Assembly: GCA_002722295.1 (NCBI GenBank)
Contig: PBLF01000018.1
Coordinates: 62,001-126,000, forward strand
Reading direction: 5' to 3'
From: Stappia sp.
GTDB taxonomy: Bacteria > Pseudomonadota > Alphaproteobacteria > Rhizobiales > Stappiaceae
DNA length: 64,000 bases
Below, one piece after another: positions 8,946 through 17,687 of the stretch. The position numbers and the translations under genes are program-made. Position 1 is the first letter of the stretch. Each line of letters starts with the position of its first letter. The notes beneath the pieces were generated by a model, which worked only from the letters and a program-made list of their open reading frames with translations, was not told where the DNA came from and searched no databases.

Positions 8946-9564
8946 GCTAGCGGTCCGCTTCCGACATTGGCTTGCCCCTTGAGCGTCTTGCAAGCGGTTG
9001 CCGGAACCGGAAGGCCGATTGCCGGTCGCGCGATCCCGCCTGTCCTGACGGGCCGTTGGTGAACGGCCCTTGTCGTGGCGCTTGCGGGCTCAAGACGTCG
9101 CTACTTCGCTTCCCTGAAGCCATTCCGGCGGGTTGTCATCATGGCGGCGGTGCGGGTTGCGGCTGCGGGGGGAGACAGCCCAATTCGACTTGCCGGACGG
9201 ACCGGTCTCGTCCTGCGAGCCGTTCAAACCGCCGTCCGGACAGGTCCGTGCACCGGAATCTTCCTATTTCTCTAGCCGTCGTGACTTTTGGATGCAAGGG
9301 CCTCGCCCGTATGCCCGGGCGCTGCGGCAGCCGGGCCTGCCGGGAAACGAAAGGGCTGCCGACCGGCGGCCGGAACTTGCGGCGCACCGTTTCGCTGCCC
9401 TCGCGGGAGGTGCGGGCGGGAGGTGAGAAAAGGTGGGAGGCGGGGGTGGCAGGGCCGTTGCAATTCTGGTGAGATCGCCAAAGGCCAACTGGCCAATCAG
9501 GTCACCCGCGCTATGATGCGGGTGCTTCTATTCGCGGCGGGCGGCTGGCGCGCCTTCCCGGAAC
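8946..9564. other. 618-bp intergenic region between divergent operons
   Basis: No open frame here has a family match or codon pattern that convinces me. The region separates the minus-strand glycosyltransferase operon from the plus-strand ABC/cNMP/cyclase genes and must hold both promoters. It contains a perfect 8-bp hairpin (GGGCCGTT, loop GGTG, AACGGCCC, 9050-9069) and a CCCGC/GCGGG inverted repeat near 9508-9525. No sigma-70 box stands out clearly, and no recognisable cAMP-receptor (TGTGA-N6-TCACA) site was found. Confidence 0.6.
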
Positions 9565-12165
9565 ATGCGGGCTGATATGGAAAAAAGCCTTTTCCGGTTC
9601 ATCTGGCGCTTCAGTTCGCGCCAGCAGATGGTGATCCTGTTGATCACCATCGTTTCGTATCCGGTCACATACATCCTGCTCGAGTTGCCCAAGCTGATCG
9701 TCAACGACGCGATCCAGGGCGAGAACTTTCCGCGCGCCTTCTACGGGATGGAGTTCGATCAGGTGTCCTACCTGGTCCTGCTGTGCTTCACGTTTCTCGG
9801 CCTCGTGGTCCTGTCGAACGGCATCAAGCTGATCCTCAACGTCTACAAGGGGCGGCTGGGCGAACGGATGCTGCGGCGGCTGCGATTCGAGCTGTTCCAG
9901 CGCGTGCTGCGTTTCCGCCTGCCGCATTTCAAGAAGGTGAGTTCGGGCGAGATCATTCCCATGATCACCTCCGAGGTGGAGGACGTGGGCGGCTTCATCG
10001 GCGAGGCGATCGCGCTTCCCGCCTACCAGGGCGGAATGCTGGCCGTGCAGATCGGCTTCATCTTCATGCAGGATCCGCTGCTGGGACTGGCCGCGATCTC
10101 GTCCTATCCCATGCAGGCCTATGTGATCCCGAAGCTGCAGCGCAGGGTCGTCCTGCTGTCGCGCCAGCGGGTGCGCAATGTGCGCCTGATCGCGGACAAG
10201 GTGGGCGAATCGATCGGTGGCATTTCCGAGATCCACGCCAATGACGCCTCGGCCTGGCATTCGGCCGACCTGGCCGACCGGCTGTATGCCAACTACCTGA
10301 TCCGCTTCAAGATCTTCAACTGGAAGTATTTCATAAAGTTCCTCAACAACTTCATGAACCAGTTGACGCCCTTCCTGTTCTACCTGATCGGCGGCTGGCT
10401 GGTGATCGAGGGCAATCTGTCGATCGGCGCGCTTCTGGCGGTCATCGCGGCCTACAAGGACCTGGCGGGCCCGTGGAAGGAGCTCCTGTCCTACTACCAG
10501 ATGGTCGCCGACGTGGACGTGAAGTACCAGACGGTGGTCGAGAACTTCGATCCCATCGACATCTATCCGGTCTCGCGTCTCACCGCCGACGAGGACACCA
10601 CGCTCGAGGGACCGCTGGTCATGAAGTCGGTGACCTTCTCCGGCGGTGCCGCCGGGCAGGAGGTCTTCGACGTGTCGTTCAAGGTCGACGAGGGCACGCA
10701 TGTCGCGGTGATCGGCCCCGACGGGTCGGGACGTTCGGAGGTGTTGCAACTCGCGGCCGGGCTGATCGGGGCCACCTCGGGGCGGGTGGAGATTGGCGGT
10801 CACAATCTCGATCATCTGCCCGAATCCGTGCTCGGCCGGCAGATCGCCTATGTCGGCTCCTCCGTGCATGTGTGGACCGGAACCTTGCGCGACAACGTGG
10901 TCTACGGCCTGCGGCACAGGCCGCTGCGCGCGCCCGACCGCGAGGGCTCGGAAAAGGCCGACCATGAGCGCCGGCTTGCCGAGGCACGCGCGACCGCCAA
11001 CCCCGAATATGACGTCGAGGCGTCCTGGGAGGATCTCGAGCGGGTCGGTTGCGAGGACATCGAGGGGCTCGATGCCCGGGCGCTCGATCTCATCGAGATG
11101 GTCGGCCTTGCACCCGATGTCTACAGGATGGGCCTGCAGTCGCCCATCGATCCGACCGAGCGTCCAAACGTTGCTGAACGCATCCTGAGCGTGCGCAAGG
11201 CGCTTGCCGACAAGGTCGCGCATGACGAGCGCCTGTCGGCGATGATCGAGCTGTGGCAGGTCGAGGCGTTCAACAACTCGGCCTCCATCGCGGAGAACCT
11301 GCTGTTCGCGGCCCCCGCCGACCAGAGCGAGGGGCTTGCCTCGCTCGCCGCCGACGCGGAGGTGGTCGCCGTGCTCAGGAAGACCGGCCTCTATCAGAAG
11401 CTGGTCAACATCGGCGCGCGCATCGCGGAGACCATGGTCGAGCTCTTCTCCAACGTCTCGGGCGATTCCGGCCTGCTGGGCGACTATTCCTTCATCACCC
11501 AGGAGGAACTGCCGGAGTTCGAACGCATCACCCGCATCACGCGGCTCGAGAGCGGGCGCACGGGGCTTGCCACCGCCGACGAGATCCGCCTGATCGGCCT
11601 GGCGTTCAAGCTGGTGCCGGCCCGCCACCGCCTCGGCCTTCTCGACGACGCTCTCAAGGAGGAGATCGTGGCCGCGCGCGACGCGTTCCACAAGCGTTTC
11701 GCCAGTGTCGACGGCCGCTTCGTGGAGTTCGACCGGGACAGCTACATCGCGCCCATGTCCATCGAGGACAATCTTCTTTTCGGCCGTCCGCGCGTTGACC
11801 GCCGCGACGCGCGCGAGCGCATCGACAAGGTGATCCGCGCCCTGGTCGAGGAAGCGGATCTGCGCGGGCCCATCATCCGGGCCGGCCTCGATTTCCACGT
11901 CGGGGTCGCCGGTTCGCGCCTGTCCACCGGCCAGCGCCGGCGCGTGGCGCTGGTGCGCGCCCTGATGAAGAACGCGCGCATCACCATTCTCGACGAAACG
12001 GCCGTCAGTCTGAACGACGACGACAAGGCCCTGCGGGCGACGATCCGCGGCGAACTGGCCGGACGGACGCTTCTCTTCGGCGCGACGAATTTGCCCGTTG
12101 CCGAGGAATTCGACCATAGTGTCATCATGCAGCAGGGAAGGGTGAAGAACGATGCCGAAACCTGA
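9565..12165 (+). CDS. ABC exporter-like protein with degenerate, expanded nucleotide-binding domain
   Basis: 866 residues. Residues 20-310 form an ABC exporter-type membrane domain with about six helices. The ATPase domain starts near 350 but is abnormal. The Walker A site is GPDGSGRS (384-391) with arginine in place of the invariant lysine, the Q-loop glutamine is missing (YVGSSVHVW, 429-437), and the H-loop histidine is replaced (FGATNLP, 838-844). The signature LSTGQ (786-790) and Walker B ILDE (808-811) are kept. About 340 residues are inserted between Q-loop and signature, and within this region the motif that follows a Q-loop recurs: LRDNVVYG (441), IAENLLFA (575), IEDNLLFG (733). Start is either ATG 9565 or ATG 9577. 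Probably a partner of the cNMP-binding gene that follows. Transport, if any, may be non-canonical. Confidence 0.85.
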   Translation: MRADMEKSLFRFIWRFSSRQQMVILLITIVSYPVTYILLELPKLIVNDAIQGENFPRAFYGMEFDQVSYLVLLCFTFLGLVVLSNGIKLILNVYKGRLGERMLRRLRFELFQRVLRFRLPHFKKVSSGEIIPMITSEVEDVGGFIGEAIALPAYQGGMLAVQIGFIFMQDPLLGLAAISSYPMQAYVIPKLQRRVVLLSRQRVRNVRLIADKVGESIGGISEIHANDASAWHSADLADRLYANYLIRFKIFNWKYFIKFLNNFMNQLTPFLFYLIGGWLVIEGNLSIGALLAVIAAYKDLAGPWKELLSYYQMVADVDVKYQTVVENFDPIDIYPVSRLTADEDTTLEGPLVMKSVTFSGGAAGQEVFDVSFKVDEGTHVAVIGPDGSGRSEVLQLAAGLIGATSGRVEIGGHNLDHLPESVLGRQIAYVGSSVHVWTGTLRDNVVYGLRHRPLRAPDREGSEKADHERRLAEARATANPEYDVEASWEDLERVGCEDIEGLDARALDLIEMVGLAPDVYRMGLQSPIDPTERPNVAERILSVRKALADKVAHDERLSAMIELWQVEAFNNSASIAENLLFAAPADQSEGLASLAADAEVVAVLRKTGLYQKLVNIGARIAETMVELFSNVSGDSGLLGDYSFITQEELPEFERITRITRLESGRTGLATADEIRLIGLAFKLVPARHRLGLLDDALKEEIVAARDAFHKRFASVDGRFVEFDRDSYIAPMSIEDNLLFGRPRVDRRDARERIDKVIRALVEEADLRGPIIRAGLDFHVGVAGSRLSTGQRRRVALVRALMKNARITILDETAVSLNDDDKALRATIRGELAGRTLLFGATNLPVAEEFDHSVIMQQGRVKNDAET

Positions 12166-12251
12166 GGCCGCCCGCCGGTGAGCCCGCTCTCGCAACCCTT
12201 TCCCCGAGACAAGGAACGCCGGTCGCCCCTGAAGCGGACGATCAGGTATTC

Positions 12252-12260
12252 AAAGGAGGT
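12252..12260 (+). promoter_or_regulatory. Strong Shine-Dalgarno for the cNMP-binding gene
   Basis: AAAGGAGGT is nearly the full anti-16S complement and lies four to five bases before a GTG. An overlapping ATG at 12262 would be followed at once by TGA, so this site decides the GTG start at 12264. Its strength suggests the small protein is made in excess over the membrane protein upstream. Confidence 0.75.
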
Positions 12261-12263
12261 AAT

Positions 12264-12725
12264 GTGACCCTAGACGCGGAAGTCGATGCATTGCGGCGCG
12301 TGCCGCTCTTCCGGGGCATCGACGCGACCAAGCTCAGGCTGCTCGCCTTCATTTCCGATCGCACCCGCTTCGCCCAGGGCGAATACCTGTGCCAGCAGGG
12401 CGAGGAGGGCGACAGCGCCTTCATCCTGCTCGACGGCTCGGCCGACATCAGGGTGGAGACCCCCGATGGCGAGAAGACCGTCGCCCGTCTCGGGCGTCAT
12501 TCCATTGTTGGCGAAATTGCCATCCTGTGCGACGTTCCTCGGACAGCCTCCGTGGTCGCTGCGGAGGAACTTGATGTCCTGACTGTTTCCAAGGACGATT
12601 TTCTGCGCCTGCTCAAGGAGTTCCCCGACATGTCGCTCGAGGTCATGCGCACGCTCGCGCAGCGTCTGGAACGCACCACCCAGGACCTGGCGACGCTCAA
12701 GGCGTCGACCGGCGCGGCTGCGTGA
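12264..12725 (+). CDS. Cyclic nucleotide-binding domain protein
   Basis: A 153-residue stand-alone cNMP-binding domain (CAP_ED fold) without DNA-binding or channel domain. The phosphate-binding cassette reads IVGEIAILCDVPRTASV (81-97), with the ribose-contacting Glu84 and the phosphate-contacting Arg93 both present, so binding of cAMP or cGMP is plausible. The N-terminal helix LRRVPLFRGID is typical. It starts at GTG 12264. It lies 98 bases after the odd ABC protein and just before a metallo-hydrolase and an adenylate cyclase. It may act as a regulatory subunit for a neighbour; the partner is inferred only from gene order. Confidence 0.9.
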   Translation: MTLDAEVDALRRVPLFRGIDATKLRLLAFISDRTRFAQGEYLCQQGEEGDSAFILLDGSADIRVETPDGEKTVARLGRHSIVGEIAILCDVPRTASVVAAEELDVLTVSKDDFLRLLKEFPDMSLEVMRTLAQRLERTTQDLATLKASTGAAA

Positions 12726-12739
12726 AAGGGAACGATGGC

Positions 12740-13570
12740 GTGACGACGGGTGCCGGGCTTTCGCTCAAGATCTGGGGCGTCCGGGGATCGACCCCGACGC
12801 CGGGACCGACGACCCTGCGCTACGGCGGGGAGACAACTTCGTTCGAGATCCGCTGCGGCGACGACCTCGTGCTCGTGGACTGTGGTTCGGGCGCGCGCAA
12901 TCTTGGCGGGTTCCTGCATGGCGGCCCGCCCCGCGCCTTCGACCTGTTCTTCACCCACACCCATCTCGATCACATTTGCGGGCTGCCCTTTTTCAAGCCC
13001 GCCTATGACGAACGCTTCAGCATCAATGCCTGGGCCGGCCATTTCGCCGACAAGCAGGAACTGATGGACATCATCTGCCGCATCATGTCCCCGCCGATCT
13101 TTCCGGTGGCGGCCAAGCAGCTCAAGGCCGTGACGTTCCGCAACTTCGTCGGTGGCGAGCTCATCGAGCGCGAGGGCGGCATGAATATCTCCACTGTCGT
13201 GCTCAATCACCCCGGCGGGGCGACGGGCTACCGCTTCGATCACGCCGGGAAGTCCATCTGCATCATCACCGACCATGAGCATGGCGTGCCCGGGATCGAC
13301 AGCGCCTTGCGCCGCTTCGTGGAGGGGGCCGACGTGATGATCTACGATGCCATGTTCACCGACGACGAGTATCCGACCTACGTGGGGTGGGGGCATTCGA
13401 CCTGGCAAAAGGGCGTGGAACTGGCGCTTGAGGCGGGCGTGCGCCATCCGGTCATGTTCCATCACGACCCGCGCCGCTCCGACGACGCGCTCGACGCCAT
13501 CGCCGAGGCCGCCGCCGCCCGTCATCCCGGCGCGCTGGTGGCGCGTGAGGGCATGGTGCTCACGCCCTGA
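12740..13570 (+). CDS. MBL-fold metallo-hydrolase (PhnP-like/Lactamase_B_2)
   Basis: 276 residues. It starts LKIWGVRGSTPTPGPTTLRYGG, the hallmark of a group of MBL phosphodiesterase-like proteins, and has the metal motif HTHLDH (73-78). Further likely ligands are the histidine in LNHPGG, the aspartate in ITDHEHG and a C-terminal HHDPRRSDD. GTG at 12740 is preferred because AAAGGGA lies eight bases upstream; GTG 12722 overlapping the previous stop is the alternative. Relatives include cyclic phosphodiesterases, and with a cNMP-binding protein upstream and a cyclase downstream, hydrolysis of a cyclic nucleotide is an attractive but unproven role. Confidence 0.85.
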   Translation: MTTGAGLSLKIWGVRGSTPTPGPTTLRYGGETTSFEIRCGDDLVLVDCGSGARNLGGFLHGGPPRAFDLFFTHTHLDHICGLPFFKPAYDERFSINAWAGHFADKQELMDIICRIMSPPIFPVAAKQLKAVTFRNFVGGELIEREGGMNISTVVLNHPGGATGYRFDHAGKSICIITDHEHGVPGIDSALRRFVEGADVMIYDAMFTDDEYPTYVGWGHSTWQKGVELALEAGVRHPVMFHHDPRRSDDALDAIAEAAAARHPGALVAREGMVLTP

Positions 13571-13697
13571 GGGTACGTCCCGTTCACGCTCTGCTCGGCA
13601 AGAGGTGACTTGTCCGCGAGCCGGACGACATGCTCTTCTTTTCGCGTTCCGGTGCCGTGGAATGAACGGGTGGACCGGTCGAGGGAGCGCGTGACAG

Positions 13698-15101
13698 ATG
13701 GACGATCCTGCAAGCCGTGACGCGCTTCCGGCCCCCGGGACGCCCCGTCGAGCGGACCGGGCGTCCTGGCTGTCCCGACTGCGCCGGGTTGCCGCCGACG
13801 AACGCGCCATGCCGGCGCGCGTGCGGGCCGAGCTTCGGGCGCGGGAGACGAGCGCGGAACGGCTGATCGGCTGGATCCAGCTCGCCCTTGTCGTGTTCTT
13901 TGCCGTCCTCTATTCGCTTGCCCCGCGCGCGGAAGGTGCGGCCGGGTTCAATTTCGTGCCGCTGGCGCTGGCCGCCTATTTCCTGTTCACCGTGCTGCGC
14001 GTCGCGCTGTCCTATCGCACCGTGTTGCCGGGCTGGTACCTGGTGCTCTCGATCGTGGTCGACGTGGCCCTTCTCTGCGGCCTGATCTTTTCCTTCCACA
14101 TCCAGTATGCCCAGCCGGCGACCTTCTATCTGAAGGCTCCCACGGTGATGTATTTCTTCCTCTTCATCGCCTTGCGGGCGTTGCGCTTCGACCCGCGCTT
14201 CGTGCTCGTGACCGGGCTGGTGGCCATCGCCGGCTGGGCGGCCCTGGTCGGCTACGCCATCCTTCCGGCGCTGTCGGAGATGCGCGTGACGCGCAACTAT
14301 GTCGAATATCTCACCTCCAATGCGATCCTGCTCGGCGCGGAACTCGACAAGAGCATCGTCCTTCTCGGCGTGACCCTGCTTTTGACGCTGGCGCTCTATC
14401 GCGGGCGCCAGGTGCTCGTCGCGGCGGTGCGCGAGGAGGCGGCGGCCTCGGATCTGAAGCGATTCTTCGCGCCCGAGGTCGCCAGTTCCATCACCGGAGC
14501 CGACGAGGCGTTGGTCGCGGGGCGCGGCGAGGTGCGCGAGGTGGCCGTCCTCATGGTCGACATTCGCGGCTTCACGCGCATTGCCGCGAGCCTTCCGCCC
14601 GAAACCGTCATGGCCGTGCTCGCGCGCTACCAGGGCGCGGTGACACGTCTCGTCGAGGACGGGGGAGGGCGTGTCGACAAGTACCTGGGCGACGGGGTGC
14701 TCGCGACCTTCGGCGCCGTCACGCCGAGTGCGTCAGCGTCCGCGTCGGCGCTTGCGGTCGGCGAGGGACTGCCGGCGCTTTTTCGCGCGCTCGCGCCGGA
14801 GCTTCAGGCGCTGGGCTGGCCCGAACCGCTGCGCGCGGGCGCGGCGATTGCCGCCGGGCCGGTCACCGTCGGGGTCGTTGGCGGCGACGAGCGTCTGGAA
14901 TTCACCGTCATCGGGGATGCGGTCAACCGCGCTGCCAAGCTGGAGGATGCCAACAAGTCCGTCGGGTCGGTCGTACTCACCGATGCCGAAACCTTCGCGC
15001 TTGCCCGCTCCCAGGGCTATGCGGGCACCCCGCGCGAGACCCGTGGACAGGTTGCGGTCGCCGGGCTCGACGGTCTCCGCGACCTTGTCGTTCTCGCCTG
15101 A
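13698..15101 (+). CDS. Membrane-bound class III adenylate/guanylate cyclase
   Basis: 467 residues. A basic N-terminal cytoplasmic segment (1-55) is followed by about six membrane helices (56-235), then the class III cyclase domain (280-465). Catalytic features are MVDIRGFT (metal Asp288), VDKYLGDGVLATFG (Asp332) and VNRAAKLEDANK (transition-state Asn/Arg region). The layout resembles CyaG-type integral-membrane cyclases common in rhizobia. cAMP is the likely product; base specificity was not tested. ATG 13698 has GAGGGA eleven bases upstream. It is the last gene in the ABC/cNMP-binding/MBL/cyclase series, 127 bases after the MBL gene. Confidence 0.9.
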   Translation: MDDPASRDALPAPGTPRRADRASWLSRLRRVAADERAMPARVRAELRARETSAERLIGWIQLALVVFFAVLYSLAPRAEGAAGFNFVPLALAAYFLFTVLRVALSYRTVLPGWYLVLSIVVDVALLCGLIFSFHIQYAQPATFYLKAPTVMYFFLFIALRALRFDPRFVLVTGLVAIAGWAALVGYAILPALSEMRVTRNYVEYLTSNAILLGAELDKSIVLLGVTLLLTLALYRGRQVLVAAVREEAAASDLKRFFAPEVASSITGADEALVAGRGEVREVAVLMVDIRGFTRIAASLPPETVMAVLARYQGAVTRLVEDGGGRVDKYLGDGVLATFGAVTPSASASASALAVGEGLPALFRALAPELQALGWPEPLRAGAAIAAGPVTVGVVGGDERLEFTVIGDAVNRAAKLEDANKSVGSVVLTDAETFALARSQGYAGTPRETRGQVAVAGLDGLRDLVVLA

Positions 15102-15209
15102 GATCGCCTCCGCACCTTTGCCGGTCTTGACCGCCGGGTGCCCAGCTTGTCACTTGTTGCCCCGGAGGAACGCCGTGCATCCCGCACGGACGTCAGACGG
15201 GGAGGTCTC

Positions 15210-15977
15210 ATGGAGCTTCGGGAAGGTTTGGCCGCTGTTGTAACGGGCGGTGCATCGGGACTTGGAGCGGCAACGGCCCGCAGGCTGGCGGCAGCCGGCG
15301 TCAAGGTCACGCTTTTCGACATGAACAGGGAGCAGGGAGAAGCGATCGCGAGCGAGATCGGCGGCGCGTTCGAGGAGGTCGACGTCACCAGCGACGAGAG
15401 CGTCGCCGCCGGCTTCGCGGCCGCGCGCGCGCGGTTCGGACCCGAGCGCATCCTGGTCAATTGCGCCGGCATCGCTCCGGGATCGAAGACCACCTCGCGC
15501 GGCGAGCCGCACCCCATGTCGCTCTTCGAGAAGGTCATCGCCGTCAATCTGATCGGCACCTTCCGCTGCATCTCACAGGCCGCCACCGCCATGGTCGAAC
15601 TCGATCCGGTTACCGGTGACGGCGAGCGCGGCGTGATCGTCTCGACCGCGTCGGTCGCCGCATTCGACGGCCAGATCGGGCAGGCGGCCTATTCGGCGTC
15701 CAAGGGTGGCGTCGCCTCGATGACACTTCCCGTCGCGCGCGATCTCGCCAAGTCGGGCGTGCGCGTGGTGACAATCGCGCCGGGGCTTTTCGAAACGCCG
15801 ATGCTTCTCGGCCTGCCGCAGGACGTGCAGGATTCCATCGCCGCCCAGATTCCGTTTCCCTCGCGTCTCGGCAAGCCGGCGGAATACGCCGATCTGGTTG
15901 CCGCGATCTGCGCCAATTCCATGCTCAACGGCGAGACGATCCGCCTCGACGGCGCGATCCGCATGGCACCGAAGTAA
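15210..15977 (+). CDS. SDR-family 3-hydroxyacyl-CoA dehydrogenase-like oxidoreductase
   Basis: 255 residues, classical short-chain dehydrogenase. The NAD-binding motif is TGGASGLG (12-19), the NCAG motif near residue 89, the catalytic YSASK with Tyr161 and Lys165, and an upstream serine in the STASVAAFDG region. The sequence style (GLGAATARRLAAAGVKVTLFD, ending LNGETIRLDGAIRMAPK) matches type-II 3-hydroxyacyl-CoA dehydrogenases (HSD17B10-like), which oxidise 3-hydroxy or 2-methyl-3-hydroxyacyl-CoA in isoleucine and fatty-acid breakdown. The ATG at 15210 has GGAGG five bases upstream; the frame continues to 15138 but with unrelated residues. A terminator follows. Confidence 0.88.
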   Translation: MELREGLAAVVTGGASGLGAATARRLAAAGVKVTLFDMNREQGEAIASEIGGAFEEVDVTSDESVAAGFAAARARFGPERILVNCAGIAPGSKTTSRGEPHPMSLFEKVIAVNLIGTFRCISQAATAMVELDPVTGDGERGVIVSTASVAAFDGQIGQAAYSASKGGVASMTLPVARDLAKSGVRVVTIAPGLFETPMLLGLPQDVQDSIAAQIPFPSRLGKPAEYADLVAAICANSMLNGETIRLDGAIRMAPK

Positions 15978-16093
15978 CCACATGCCAGCTTCGCGGGGCG
16001 GTGCACGGTTGTGCCGCCCTGCGGTACGCGCAAGGGTCGGCCCCAGCCCCGCGATCTTCTCGCTTGTCGACGCAGGCGAAGCGCGCATAAACA

Positions 16094-16117
16094 GGGAGCC
16101 TGAACGCTCCCTTTTTC
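16094..16117 (+). terminator. Intrinsic terminator after the SDR gene
   Basis: GGGAGC (16094-16099) pairs with GCTCCC (16106-16111) around a six-base loop and is followed by TTTTT. It lies about 116 bases past the SDR stop and only 14 bases before the next GTG start, so the DUF418 gene probably has little or no leader or is expressed by read-through. Confidence 0.75.
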
Positions 16118-16130
16118 CGGAAAAACCGAC

Positions 16131-17630
16131 GTGGATCACCCGATTTCGTCCCCGGCCAGTGCCGCGGGACCGACCGCGCGCGCCGAAGGCCGCCTGCCGC
16201 TTCTCGATGCCCTTCGCGGTCTTGCCGCCCTCGGCATCCTGTGGCGCAACATCTTCGTCTTCGGGCTGCCCACGGTTGCCTTCACCCTGCCGGAGGAGTG
16301 GGGCCTGTCGACCGCCTCCAACGTCTTCACCTGGCTTTTCGTGGTGATCTTCGTCGACGGCACCATGCGCGGCCTGTTTTCCATGCTCTTCGGTGCGACG
16401 GCCATCCTCATCATGGCCCGCCACGAGCGCAATCCGGGCGGTGTCTTCGCGGCCGACCTGTATTTCCGCCGCCTGATGTGGCTCGTCGCCTTCGGTCTGG
16501 TGCATGGCTATCTGCTGCTGTGGCCCTTCGACGTTCTGTACGTCTACGGGCTGCTCGGCATGTTCCTGTTCGTGTTCCGCAACATGAGCGGGCGCGCGCT
16601 TCTGGCGATCGCGCTCGTCCTGTTCGCGATCTCCTCGGTCAAGGACGGCACCGGCTGGAGCCTGGAACAGGCATCCATCGACGCCTTCGATGCCAAGCAG
16701 GCGGCGATGCAGGCCTCGGGGGAGACGGACACGGCGGAGACCGCAGCGCCGGAGACCGGCACCGAAGCCGGTGCGGAAAGCGCAGCGGACGCGTCCGCTC
16801 AGGAAGGGCCTTCGGATCTGGAGGAGGCCGTACGGATCGAACTGGAGGATCTGGAACGCCTCGCGCTAGCCGAGATCGACGAGCGGCTCGCGCCCTATCC
16901 GGATCTTCTTCGCACCATCGCGGCGGAGACCTTCCAGGAGCAGACCACGCTGTTCTTCACCGACCATGTGCTGGACGTGGGCGCGATGATGTTCTTCGGC
17001 ATGGCCTTATTCCGTCTCGGCGCCTTCAGCGGGCGCTGGCCCTTGCGCCGGTCGACGGCGATGGCGGCAATCGGTCTTTCGGGGGGCGTCGTGCTCGGGT
17101 TCCTCATTCACGGCACGACCACGCTCGCGGGCTTCGAGAACTGGCAGATCGGTACCGCCGACGCCTATCTCTACAATGCCCGCCGCCTTTTGTTGTGCCT
17201 CGGTCTGATCGGGCTGTTCGACGTGCTGCTGCGCCGGCACGCGGGTGTGGTGCTGCTTGCGCCTCTTGCGGCGGTCGGACGCATTCCGCTCACCACCTAT
17301 GTCGGCCAGACGGTGGTCTGCATCGTGCTGTTCTATGGCCTCGGCTTCGGATTGTTCGGAACGTTCGAGCATCACGAACTGCTGCTCATCGCCTTCGCCA
17401 TCAACGCGGTTCAGATCGTTCTGGCCGTGCTGTGGGCGCGCACCGGCCGGCAGGGGCCGCTTGAAGCGCTGCTGCGCTTCCTCATTCGCGGCGGCGGCGT
17501 TCTGCCGGAGCGCGGCGTCGTCATGCGCGTTCCGGCCGCATCCGCGTCCCCGGAAAAACCCTCACCGGAGCGGAGCCGGACAGCGCGCGCAGCGGCATCC
17601 GGCAAGGCAAAAGGCGGTTTGCGTCGCTGA
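16131..17630 (+). CDS. DUF418 family membrane protein
   Basis: 499 residues. It opens with RLPLLDALRGLAALGILWRNIF, the standard DUF418 N-terminus, and has about nine to ten membrane helices. Homologues are inner-membrane proteins of unknown function, sometimes linked to membrane modification or acyl transfer. This copy has an Ala/Glu-rich acidic insert at roughly residues 190-250 between two helices, and a basic C-terminal tail (about 480-499), so it is longer than usual. Only GTG 16131 is available as a start, because an in-frame stop lies at 16101; no clear ribosome-binding site precedes it. Confidence 0.85.
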   Translation: MDHPISSPASAAGPTARAEGRLPLLDALRGLAALGILWRNIFVFGLPTVAFTLPEEWGLSTASNVFTWLFVVIFVDGTMRGLFSMLFGATAILIMARHERNPGGVFAADLYFRRLMWLVAFGLVHGYLLLWPFDVLYVYGLLGMFLFVFRNMSGRALLAIALVLFAISSVKDGTGWSLEQASIDAFDAKQAAMQASGETDTAETAAPETGTEAGAESAADASAQEGPSDLEEAVRIELEDLERLALAEIDERLAPYPDLLRTIAAETFQEQTTLFFTDHVLDVGAMMFFGMALFRLGAFSGRWPLRRSTAMAAIGLSGGVVLGFLIHGTTTLAGFENWQIGTADAYLYNARRLLLCLGLIGLFDVLLRRHAGVVLLAPLAAVGRIPLTTYVGQTVVCIVLFYGLGFGLFGTFEHHELLLIAFAINAVQIVLAVLWARTGRQGPLEALLRFLIRGGGVLPERGVVMRVPAASASPEKPSPERSRTARAAASGKAKGGLRR

Positions 17631-17687
17631 GACGGTTGCCCTCAACGCCTCGATGTTTCACCCTTCCCCTTTCAAGGAGGGGTTGCC

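Noticed and set aside
8972-9472. Open frames in the 618-base gap before the ABC gene
   Set aside because: Frames on both strands overlap each other, have Arg/Gly/Pro-rich translations and no convincing ribosome-binding site.
9511-12195. 894-codon open frame on the minus strand opposite the ABC protein
   Set aside because: It mirrors the codons of a gene with clear ABC motifs; its translation is His/Asp/Arg/Gly-rich without any domain, as expected of an antisense frame in GC-rich DNA.
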